Part shown: positions 9,049 through 16,403 of the stretch, piece after piece
How the letters are laid out: every line of letters starts with the position of its first letter
Position numbering within the stretch: the first letter of the stretch is position 1
NCBI RefSeq assembly: GCF_041380015.1
Contig: NZ_CP159978.1
Source of the DNA: Buchananella felis
GTDB taxonomy: Bacteria; Actinomycetota; Actinomycetes; Actinomycetales; Actinomycetaceae
Direction: 5' to 3' (one strand)
Length of the DNA: 64,000 bases
Translations under genes and position numbers: made by a program
The notes under the pieces: model-generated
What the model was told of the DNA's origin: nothing
Databases searched by the model: none
Seen by the model: only the letters and a program-made list of their open reading frames with translations

Positions 9049-9959
9049 GCGCGCACCTCGCTGGCCTGGGCCACGGGGCGCATGCCGGCCCGCTCGGCGG
9101 CCTCCGTGTGGGAGCGCAGGCGGGCGGTGAGCACCCCCTGGCGGGGCGCGAACAGCCAGGCCAGCAGGAAGAAGCCGGACAGGACCAGTACCACGGTGCC
9201 GCCGGTGGGCAGATCAAAGGACCAGGACAGGTACAGCCCCACGAACGCGCTCAGCACGCCCACAGCCGGGGCCAGCAGCATCATCGTGCCCAGCTTGTCG
9301 GTGAGCAGGCGGGCGGTGGCGGCCGGGGTGACCAGCAGGGCAAGGACCAGGATGTTGCCGATCGTCTGGATGGAGATCACCACGGCGAGGGTGACGAGCA
9401 CGTAGAGCAGCAGGTCCAGCCAGAACACGGGCAGGCCCAGGGCGCGCGCGGACTCGCGGTCCAGGGAGACGGTGACCAGCTCCTTGTGGAAGACCCACAG
9501 GAGCAGCAGGATCGCCAGCCCGGTGCCGCCCACCACGTAGAGGTCCTCGGTGGGGATGCCGGTGATGGAGCCGAACAGGAAGCTCTGCAGGGAACCGGCG
9601 TAGCCGGGGGCCTGGGAGATGATGACCACGCCGAGCGCGAAGGCGGCCACGAAGAGGATGCCAATGACCGAGTCCTCTTTCAGCCGACGGTTGTACGACA
9701 GTACGGCCACCAACACTGCGGTGAGCACACCGGCCACGGTGCCGCCCAGCACCAGGTTGCCGCCCACCACGAATGCCACTGCAAGCCCGGGGAAGACGGC
9801 GTGGGCCACGGCGTCACCGATGAAGGCCATCCCTCGCAGGACCACGTAGGTGCCCACCACTCCGCAGACCAGGGAGCTCATCATGGCTACGGCCAGTGCT
9901 TTGGGGAGGAAAGCCAGGTTGGGGTTGAACAGGTCAGCAAAGAAATCGAGCGGGTTCAC
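9045..9959 (-). CDS. Anchored-repeat-type ABC transporter, permease subunit (ABC-3/ZnuB-like)
   Basis: 304 residues with about eight hydrophobic segments, of the ZnuB/MntB (ABC-3) type: VCGVVGTYVVLRGMAFIGDAVAH near the N-terminus, LQSFLFGSITG in the middle and NILVLALLVTPAATARLL near the C-terminus, the usual family landmarks. GTG at 9959 overlaps the ATPase stop as GTGA, and its own stop overlaps the next start, so the gene is embedded in a coupled operon. It would form the membrane channel for the ligand delivered by the 11980-13545 lipoprotein. It corresponds to the TIGRFAM class 'anchored repeat-type ABC transporter, permease', as I recall that family. Family confidence is high; the substrate is inferred. 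Confidence 0.92.
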   Translation of the reverse strand: MNPLDFFADLFNPNLAFLPKALAVAMMSSLVCGVVGTYVVLRGMAFIGDAVAHAVFPGLAVAFVVGGNLVLGGTVAGVLTAVLVAVLSYNRRLKEDSVIGILFVAAFALGVVIISQAPGYAGSLQSFLFGSITGIPTEDLYVVGGTGLAILLLLWVFHKELVTVSLDRESARALGLPVFWLDLLLYVLVTLAVVISIQTIGNILVLALLVTPAATARLLTDKLGTMMLLAPAVGVLSAFVGLYLSWSFDLPTGGTVVLVLSGFFLLAWLFAPRQGVLTARLRSHTEAAERAGMRPVAQASEVRA

Positions 9960-10831
9960 TTCAACGCCACCTTCATCATGCGTACTAGGGCGGAGTCCTG
10001 ACTCACGCCAAAGGTTTCCACCCAGGCACCGGCGTTCTGGGCGAGCTGTGCAGGCGGCGCGTCGGCCACCACGGTGCGGTTGAGCAGGATCACTCGATCG
10101 GCGCTGTCCATTGCCCCCAGCAGGTCGTGGGTGGTCATCAGGACGGCGCGTCCCTCGTGGGCCAGCTCCACGAATAGTGCGGAGAGCAGTTCCTGCGTGG
10201 GCATGTCCAGGCCGGTGAAGGGCTCGTCCAGCAGCAGCAGGGCGGGGGCTAGGGCTAGCGCCCTGGCCACCAGGACGCGCTGGCGCTGGCCGCCGCTGAG
10301 CTGCCCGACGGGCCTGGTGGCCAGGTGGTCCATCTGCACGCGCTCCAGGGCCTCGTAGACGGCCTGCCAGTGCTCGGCGCGGGCGCGGCGCAGCCAACCC
10401 AGCTTCCCGGTCAGCCCGGTGAGCACCACCTGGGCCACGGAGAGCGGGAAGTCCCAGGCGAACTCGTGGCGCTGGGGCACGTAGCCGATGGCCACCTTGC
10501 CGGGCGAGACGCGCTTGCCCTCCACGCGCACGCTGCCCTCGGCTGCGGCCTGCAGGCCCAGCACGGAGCGCAGCAGGGTGGTCTTGCCGGCCCCGTTCGG
10601 GCCGATTAGCGCGGTCAGTTCGCCGCACCGCACGTCCAGGTTGACGTCGGTGAGCACGCGCCGCCCGCCCAGGTCCACGGCCAGGCCGCTCACCTCTAGC
10701 GTGGCCGCCTTGCCCGGCTGGTGCAGGCACGACGTCCCCGCCGGCGCCTTCTCCGTGGAGGCCTGCGCCGCCGCCTGGGCGCGGTTGGCCGACGTTGCCG
10801 CCCTAGCGCCCCCTACTACCGCCTGGCTCAC
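9956..10831 (-). CDS. Anchored-repeat-type ABC transporter, ATP-binding subunit
   Basis: 291-residue ATPase. Walker A is GPNGAGKTTLLRS (~residues 75-87), the Q-loop region is GYVPQRHEF, the signature is LSGGQRQRVLVARA, Walker B is LLLLDEPFTGLD and the H-loop His is in LMTTHD. The first ~45 residues are an Ala-rich extension not found in typical ZnuC/MntA proteins. That extension contains the interspersed GGCCGACGTTGCCGCC motif (10787-10802), so the true start may be further in. Start and stop both overlap neighbouring genes by four bases. It powers the permease encoded next. Confidence 0.94.
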   Translation of the reverse strand: MSQAVVGGARAATSANRAQAAAQASTEKAPAGTSCLHQPGKAATLEVSGLAVDLGGRRVLTDVNLDVRCGELTALIGPNGAGKTTLLRSVLGLQAAAEGSVRVEGKRVSPGKVAIGYVPQRHEFAWDFPLSVAQVVLTGLTGKLGWLRRARAEHWQAVYEALERVQMDHLATRPVGQLSGGQRQRVLVARALALAPALLLLDEPFTGLDMPTQELLSALFVELAHEGRAVLMTTHDLLGAMDSADRVILLNRTVVADAPPAQLAQNAGAWVETFGVSQDSALVRMMKVALK

Positions 10832-11967
10832 TTGTTCTCCTGCCCGCTGCCGCGCTGGGCGGCGTCGTCCTGGCCTGCGGCCTGCTTGGAGGCGCGGGCG
10901 CGTTCCATTCCCTCGCGCTGGCGGGCCCGGTTGGAGCGCACCAGGGTGAGGACCACGCCCACCACGAGCGCCAGGGCCACCACGGCGATGGCAACGTACA
11001 GGACCACCACCAGGCCCGAGCCTGCGGCGTCGGCGGGCGGTGCGGCCTGCGTGGGGGAATCTGCGGGCGCGGCAGCGTCGTCCCCATTAGTGCTGGCCTC
11101 GACGGAGGGCGCGGCGCCGGGAAGCTGGACGGCCAGGGCGTCGGCGTCGGTGGTGGCGTCCCCCACCGCGAAGCGCAGCACCTGCACGTCCTCCACGGTG
11201 GAGCCGTCGATCAGGTCGGCGGCCACCTTGACCTCGGCCAGGTAGACGCCCGGCGCGGTGAAGACCCAGTTGGAGTGGGTGTGGGTGTTGACGTCCACCC
11301 AGATCGACTGCGGTTCGGTGACGCGCGAATCCCACAGCAGCTGGGGTTCACCGAAGGAGCCGGACTGCAGGTACATGGTCATCACACCGGGGCCCTGCAC
11401 GCGCTGCAGGCTCATGGTTACGCCCCGGTCGATGCGTTCCATCACCTGCGGGTCCTGGGTGTTCCAGCCCAGCCACACCACCTGCGGGTTCTGGGTCTGG
11501 GGGATGACCCAGACGTCACTGCCTGCCGGGGCGCCCACGAACTCGTAGGCCGGGTCTGCGGGCACGGGCAGCTTGCCGGCGTCCGCTACGCGCAGCACCG
11601 TGTTGTCCGGGTAGCGCCACACGGAGGCCGCGCCCTGCTCCAGGCGGGCCAGGTCGTCGTGGATCATCAGGCGCCACTGGCCGTCAGCGAACTTGGGGCC
11701 CATGTCCACGTGCCCGATGTCCAGCGTGCGCTGGTCGGTGGCGATGGCCAGGTCGCCCAGCTGCTGGGTCAGGTTCGGGTCCTCGCTCGGGTCCGCCTCC
11801 GGCGCGACGGGGAGGGCGACGGGGAGGGCGGCAGACTCTGCGGCCCCGGACTGCGCGGCGGGCAGCGGCGCGGCGGGCGCGGCGGGCGCGGCGGCGGGGG
11901 CCAGCACGGCCAGGAGGGGCAGGGCGGCGCCGGCAACCCAGGCGCCCAGGCGGGCCAGCTTCTTCAT
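10828..11967 (-). CDS. Membrane-anchored surface protein with one actinobacterial surface-anchored repeat
   Basis: 379 residues. A signal peptide (VAGAALPLLAVLAPAAAPA) is followed by one copy of the ~190-residue 'surface-anchored protein' repeat (TIGR03769 type): IGHVDMGPK at the start, VVWLGWNTQDP, GPGVMTMYL and THTHSNWVFTAPGVYLAEV. An Ala/Pro linker and a C-terminal transmembrane helix (LVVVLYVAIAVVALALVVGVVL, ~320-345) with a basic, highly charged tail follow. No LPxTG motif is seen, so it should stay in the membrane beside the transporter. TAAGGAG precedes the ATG. It lies between the binding protein and ATPase genes, with a four-base overlap with the latter. Confidence 0.9.
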   Translation of the reverse strand: MKKLARLGAWVAGAALPLLAVLAPAAAPAAPAAPLPAAQSGAAESAALPVALPVAPEADPSEDPNLTQQLGDLAIATDQRTLDIGHVDMGPKFADGQWRLMIHDDLARLEQGAASVWRYPDNTVLRVADAGKLPVPADPAYEFVGAPAGSDVWVIPQTQNPQVVWLGWNTQDPQVMERIDRGVTMSLQRVQGPGVMTMYLQSGSFGEPQLLWDSRVTEPQSIWVDVNTHTHSNWVFTAPGVYLAEVKVAADLIDGSTVEDVQVLRFAVGDATTDADALAVQLPGAAPSVEASTNGDDAAAPADSPTQAAPPADAAGSGLVVVLYVAIAVVALALVVGVVLTLVRSNRARQREGMERARASKQAAGQDDAAQRGSGQENK

Positions 11968-11979
11968 GGTCTTAACTCC

Positions 11980-13545
11980 TTAGTTCTCCGCCAGGCAGCG
12001 GCGCAGCGACTGCGCGTTGAAGCGCATCAGGTCTATGTAGCTAGTTACTTGCGCGTCCAGGGTGTCCCCGTAAAGCGGGCAGACCTGCACGCCCTGCTCG
12101 GCCGCCACCTCGGTGAGGGTGGAGGCGCGGGCGGCCAGGTTGGGTTCCAGGAACACGGCCGGGACGTGCAGGGTGCGGATGGTCTCGCTCAGCTTGCGGC
12201 GCTGGGCCAGGGACTCCTCCACCGCCGGGTTTGGGGTGACAAAGCCCGCCACCTGCAGGCCGTAGGCCTTGGCCAGGTAGCCGAAGGCGTCGTGGGTGGT
12301 GATGAGCTGGCGCCGGGCGGGCGGGATCTGCTCTACGAGGGCGCGCACGTCGGCGTCCACCTGCTCCAGCTGGGCCAGGTAGGTGGCGGTGTTGCGCATG
12401 TAGTGGGCCGCCCCGGCCGGGTCCACCCCGATCAGGGTGTCACGGATCAGCTGGGCGTAGTCCATGACGTTGCGCGGGTTGTGCCACAGGTGCGGGTCGA
12501 TCTCGCCGTGCACGTGCTTGCCCAGCACGGCCTGCGGCAGCTGGTAGACGTCCTGGCCGGGCTTGCCCAGGAACCGGAACTGGCTGCCGGCGGGGATCTC
12601 GGCCAGCGCCTTGGGCGGCACCACGATCACGGCCCGGGCCGGGTCCAGCGGCTTCTGGGAGTGCTCGCCGCCGCCAGTGGGGTCGTAGACGATCCCCAGT
12701 CCCCCGGCGTCCACGTCCACCGAGAGGTCGGCGTGGCCCTCGCTGAGCAGCTGGGCGCCGGGCATGTTCGCCTGCGCCGGGTCCACGCCCACCGCGAAGG
12801 TGTAGGTGGCCTGCCCCAGCTGGACGGGCTTGGAGGTCTGGTCCACCTGCAGGGAGGCGGCCAGGGTGAGGGTGTAGATGCCGGGCTGGCTGAACGCCCA
12901 CGACAGGTGGGTGTGCGCCCCGGCCGGCAGGGTGGCGGTGTCCTGCTTGTAGCCGGTGGTGGCGTCGAAGCCGTCGGCGGAGTTGAAGTAGACCTCGGTG
13001 GAGCCGAACGTGCCGGTCAGGTAGCCGTAGACGTGGCCCGGCCCGGTGGCGGCGATGGCGCTGAGGCGCACCTCGCTGGTGCGGTTGGCGCCGCGCTCGC
13101 GCCCGGTGCCGGCGGCGCGCAGCCCCAGCCAGATGGTGTCCAGGTTGACGTTCTCCACCAGCGGGATGATCTCTGCGGCGTACTTGATGGACTCCTCCGC
13201 CAGCGCCACGTTGGGCACACCGGGCCGGATGTTGGCGTCCAGGGTCTTGATGACGCTGGCCTCCTCCAGCATGGCGTAGTTGGAGAAGGCGGCCTCGGCG
13301 TAGACCACGTTGCGGGCGTCGCGCAGGGTGGGTTCGTAGGAGTGCGGGTCGGCGCCGTCCGGTACCAGCGAGACCACGTCTACCCGTTCGCCGCCCACGT
13401 TGCGGACGACGTCGGCCAGGATCGTGGTCGTGGTGACCACGCCGACCTTCGGGGAGTCGGCGGGCAGGGCGGGCTTGTGGACGCAGCCGCTCAGCGCGAG
13501 CGCGGTCAGGCCGGCAAGCGCGGCCAGGCGGGAGGCGGCCTTCAC
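11980..13545 (-). CDS. Anchored-repeat ABC transporter, metal-type substrate-binding lipoprotein with a permuted surface repeat inserted
   Basis: 521 residues from GTG 13545, which overlaps the upstream stop (GTGA). A lipobox (LALSGC, Cys21) follows a short signal peptide. The scaffold is a ZnuA/TroA-type metal-binding protein: His68 in DGADPHSYEP, the second ligand region DPHLWHNPRN (~residue 350), TTHDAFGYLAKAYGL and FLEPNL. Between the lobes, at ~132-340, sits extra sequence related to the surface repeat of the neighbouring proteins, but in swapped order. The repeat's C-terminal half (IWLGL, GPGHVYG, HTHLSWAFSQPG, AVGVD) comes first. Its N-terminal half (EGHADLSVDV through DVYQLPQ) follows. 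In zinc-binding ZnuA proteins the His-rich loop sits at about this place. Zinc is the likeliest ligand, by inference. Confidence 0.93.
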   Translation of the reverse strand: MKAASRLAALAGLTALALSGCVHKPALPADSPKVGVVTTTTILADVVRNVGGERVDVVSLVPDGADPHSYEPTLRDARNVVYAEAAFSNYAMLEEASVIKTLDANIRPGVPNVALAEESIKYAAEIIPLVENVNLDTIWLGLRAAGTGRERGANRTSEVRLSAIAATGPGHVYGYLTGTFGSTEVYFNSADGFDATTGYKQDTATLPAGAHTHLSWAFSQPGIYTLTLAASLQVDQTSKPVQLGQATYTFAVGVDPAQANMPGAQLLSEGHADLSVDVDAGGLGIVYDPTGGGEHSQKPLDPARAVIVVPPKALAEIPAGSQFRFLGKPGQDVYQLPQAVLGKHVHGEIDPHLWHNPRNVMDYAQLIRDTLIGVDPAGAAHYMRNTATYLAQLEQVDADVRALVEQIPPARRQLITTHDAFGYLAKAYGLQVAGFVTPNPAVEESLAQRRKLSETIRTLHVPAVFLEPNLAARASTLTEVAAEQGVQVCPLYGDTLDAQVTSYIDLMRFNAQSLRRCLAEN

Positions 13546-16241
13546 GCGCGCCACCTCGCCAGTCCCAGGCCGCACGCAGCGAGCGCCAGCAGACCGCCCA
13601 GGGTGGCCAGCAACGGCACTGGGCGCGGGTCGATGGGGGCCGACGCTGCCGCAGCGACCGCCCGGTTGGGCCCGGCCGCCTGGTTACCGGCCGGTGTGGG
13701 CGCGGCGGCAGCCTTCATCAGCCCGGCCACGCCGGCGGCGACGGCACGCGCCTGGGTGGCCGCGCGCAGGGTGGGGGCGGAGTCCGGTGCCGCCACGGCG
13801 CCGACGGGGGCGGCGCAGTTGGAGGTGGTGGCGATCTTGTCGATGTCCACGTCCCCGACCGCGATGGTCATGGTCTCGGTGTCTGAGGCGGTGGCGCCGC
13901 TGGCCAGCTGCACGGTCTGGGTGGAGTTGATCTTGTAGACGCCCGGGGCGCTGAATGCCCAGTTGGCGTGGGCGTGCACGCCCAGCGGGATCTGGTAGCC
14001 GCCACCGTTGTTGAACACCATCTCCTGTACTCCCCCGAAGGCGCCGGAGAGGAACACGCGCACGGTGCCCGGTCCCTCCACGGAGTTGATGGTCCAGGTG
14101 ACGGAGCCGCGCGCGTTGGCGCTGGTGAGGGCCTCGGTGGACCAGCCCAGCCAGATCAAGGCCGGGTGCTGGGTCTGGGGAATCTGCCAGACCGTGGTGC
14201 CGGGGACGCCCACCGCGCCGAAGCCTGCGGGCAGGGTGACCTCGCTGCCGGGCTTGAGCCACAGGATCGTGCCGGCGGGCTCGCGGTAGACCTTGGGGCC
14301 GCCGGTGTCGTCCCCCAGCAGGGACTCGACGCCGCCGCCCACCAGGCGCGTGGCGTAGTCGATGTGACCGCTATCCAGGACGTGAAGGCGTGTGGTGCAG
14401 GCATGCGCGCTGGTGGAGGGCGAGGGGGTGGCGCTCGGGACGGCCGGGCGCGGCGCGGCGGGCGGGGCCACCGGCGGCGGGGCGGCTCCCCCACGCGGGG
14501 CGCAGGCGGCCGGGTTCAGGCGGCTGACGTCCGCCTCCCCCACGGCCAGGGCCAGGGTGAAGTCGGAGGACACCGTGGCACCGCCGGGCAGCTGCGCGGC
14601 GCGCTGCATGGTCAGGCAGTACAGGCCCGGCGCGGTGAACGCCCACGAGCCGTGCGCGTGGGTGCGCTTGGGGATGACCGTGTAGTCGGCCTGCCCCACG
14701 CCGTCTGCGGTGGCGAAGTAGACGCGCGGGTTACCGAAGGTGTCCGTGTCGAAGACGCTGACGTGCCCCGGGCCGGTGGCGCTCACTAGGCGCCAGCCGA
14801 TGCCGCCGGTGGTGGCCGCCGCGTCGATGTGCTCGGTGGACCAGCCCGGCCACAGGATCCCGTCGCGCTGCTTCTGGGGCAGCAGGTAGACCGGGGCGCC
14901 GCCGGCGCCGATGAAGCTCCACTTGGAGTTGTGGGGCAGGCGCACCTGGGAGGCGGGCAGGGCCTGCAGGATCGTCTTGGCCGGGTCGCGCCAGATGGGC
15001 TCCCCGCCGGTGGTCGTGTCCTTGATCCAGGTGACCAGGCGCCCGTTTTCCAGCGTGGAGGCCACGTCCACGTGCCCGTCGTTGAGCACGGTGGCGCCGG
15101 CGGCGTTGACGTAGCGGTTGGGCACGCGCCACACCGCGGGTGCGCTGGCGCTCGGGGCGGGCGCGGAGGGCCAGCCCGGGACGTCCAGGGAGGGAACGGG
15201 CGAGGCCGAGGAGGCGGCGGAGGCCGACGGGGCGGAGCTGACCGACGGCGCTGCCGAACCAGACGGGGCGGCAGAAACGCTAGGGGCGGCGGAGACCGAC
15301 GGCGCGGCCGAGCCTGAGGGCGCGGCGGACGCGCTGGGCGCGGGCTGCGCCGGCGCGCTCACCGAGGGCTGCGCAGACGGCTGGCCGGAGGGTTGGCCGG
15401 AGGGCTGGCCGGAGGGCTGACCGGAGGGCGGCGCGCTCTGGCTCGGCTCGCCGGGCGTCGTCGTCCCACCAGGCTCGCCGGAGGGCGGGGAATCCTGGCT
15501 GGGGGCGGCGGTGGGAGCGTCGTCCACCTGGCAGGTCACGCTGAGCGGGTCGACGTCCCCCACCGCGAAGGCGAGGGTGGAGGTGACCTGCTGGTCCTGG
15601 CCGTTGACGGTGGCCAGGCGCGTGGAGGAAAGGCAGTAGCCGCCGGGCGCGGTGAACACCCAGGTGCCGTGGACGTGTTTGTCCGGGCCGATCAGGAAGG
15701 AATCGGCCTCCCCCAGCCCGTCGGTGGTGTTCCATAGGACGGTGTTGCCGTCGATGAAGTCGGACTGGAAGACGGCCACGTCCCCCGGCCCCTCCACCGA
15801 ATCCAGGCGCCACTGCACCCCGCCGGGGGCAGCGCCGGCCGGCATGTGCTCGGTGGACCAGCCGGGCCAAACGATGTGGGTGACGGAGGTCTCCGGCAAA
15901 AGCCACACCTCCTGGCCCTCCTGGGCGATGAACTCGAAGCCGCCGGGCAGGGTACGCTTGGCCGCTGGCAGGACGTGAAGCACAACGGCCCCGAGCTCAC
16001 GCATTTGGTAGCCCGACTCCCCGGTGGAGTCCTTCAGCTTGGTCACCAGGCGCCCGCCCTCTACCAGCGAGGCCACGTCCACGTGGCCGGCGGAGATGAC
16101 GGTGCGGGTGTCGTTTGGTGCGGCGGTGGCGGGCAGCGGAGCAATAGCGCCGCTCAGCCCGCTTATGGCGATAGCACCGGCGGTGAGCAGGACTGATAGT
16201 TCCTTGCGGGGCACGGTGGGCTTTCTAGTTAGGGTGTTCAC
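13542..16241 (-). CDS. Surface protein with three surface-anchored repeats, first gene of the anchored-repeat ABC operon
   Basis: 899 residues: signal peptide (LLTAGAIAISGLSGAIAPLPATA), then three copies of the TIGR03769-type repeat at ~45-230, ~378-590 and ~640-825, and a C-terminal hydrophobic segment (LLATLGGLLALAACGLGLARW). Each repeat runs GH(V/I)D, W-x-GWSTE, GPG, H-x-H-x-x-W-(A/V)-F-(T/S)-x-PG, AVG(D/E). A long Ser/Ala/Pro/Gly linker (~240-375), partly made of short GQPS and SAAPS repeats, separates repeats 1 and 2, long enough to span the wall. No LPxTG is visible before the final helix. The four-base overlap with the binding protein gene couples them. A Zur/Fur-like box lies ~20 bp upstream of the start. 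Confidence 0.92.
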   Translation of the reverse strand: MNTLTRKPTVPRKELSVLLTAGAIAISGLSGAIAPLPATAAPNDTRTVISAGHVDVASLVEGGRLVTKLKDSTGESGYQMRELGAVVLHVLPAAKRTLPGGFEFIAQEGQEVWLLPETSVTHIVWPGWSTEHMPAGAAPGGVQWRLDSVEGPGDVAVFQSDFIDGNTVLWNTTDGLGEADSFLIGPDKHVHGTWVFTAPGGYCLSSTRLATVNGQDQQVTSTLAFAVGDVDPLSVTCQVDDAPTAAPSQDSPPSGEPGGTTTPGEPSQSAPPSGQPSGQPSGQPSGQPSAQPSVSAPAQPAPSASAAPSGSAAPSVSAAPSVSAAPSGSAAPSVSSAPSASAASSASPVPSLDVPGWPSAPAPSASAPAVWRVPNRYVNAAGATVLNDGHVDVASTLENGRLVTWIKDTTTGGEPIWRDPAKTILQALPASQVRLPHNSKWSFIGAGGAPVYLLPQKQRDGILWPGWSTEHIDAAATTGGIGWRLVSATGPGHVSVFDTDTFGNPRVYFATADGVGQADYTVIPKRTHAHGSWAFTAPGLYCLTMQRAAQLPGGATVSSDFTLALAVGEADVSRLNPAACAPRGGAAPPPVAPPAAPRPAVPSATPSPSTSAHACTTRLHVLDSGHIDYATRLVGGGVESLLGDDTGGPKVYREPAGTILWLKPGSEVTLPAGFGAVGVPGTTVWQIPQTQHPALIWLGWSTEALTSANARGSVTWTINSVEGPGTVRVFLSGAFGGVQEMVFNNGGGYQIPLGVHAHANWAFSAPGVYKINSTQTVQLASGATASDTETMTIAVGDVDIDKIATTSNCAAPVGAVAAPDSAPTLRAATQARAVAAGVAGLMKAAAAPTPAGNQAAGPNRAVAAAASAPIDPRPVPLLATLGGLLALAACGLGLARWRA

Positions 16242-16258
16242 ACACGAACCGTTGTGCG

Positions 16259-16278
16259 AATGGTTATCAATATGACTG
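16259..16278. promoter_or_regulatory. Candidate Zur/Fur-family operator between the two divergent repeat-protein genes
   Basis: CGAATGGTTATCAATATGAC resembles the AATGNTTATCA core of Fur/Zur-family boxes. It lies in the 162-bp divergent region, 18 bases from one start codon and 126 from the other, and is the most AT-rich patch there. Zinc regulation is inferred from this match and the ZnuA-like transporter. Confidence 0.45.
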
Positions 16279-16403
16279 CACTATCCTGTCTGTGGCTTCG
16301 CGGGGTGTCAACTGGACTCCCCCGGCCGCAAACATCACAAGATTCGCGCAATTTGGCGTGTTTGGGGCGGCCCCGTCCCTGTGGCCGCCCCGGAAAGGAA
16401 AAT

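Noticed and set aside
13542..16241. LPxTG sortase anchoring of the three-repeat wall protein
   Set aside because: The C-terminus has a hydrophobic helix and a few basic residues, but no LPxTG-like pentapeptide precedes it.
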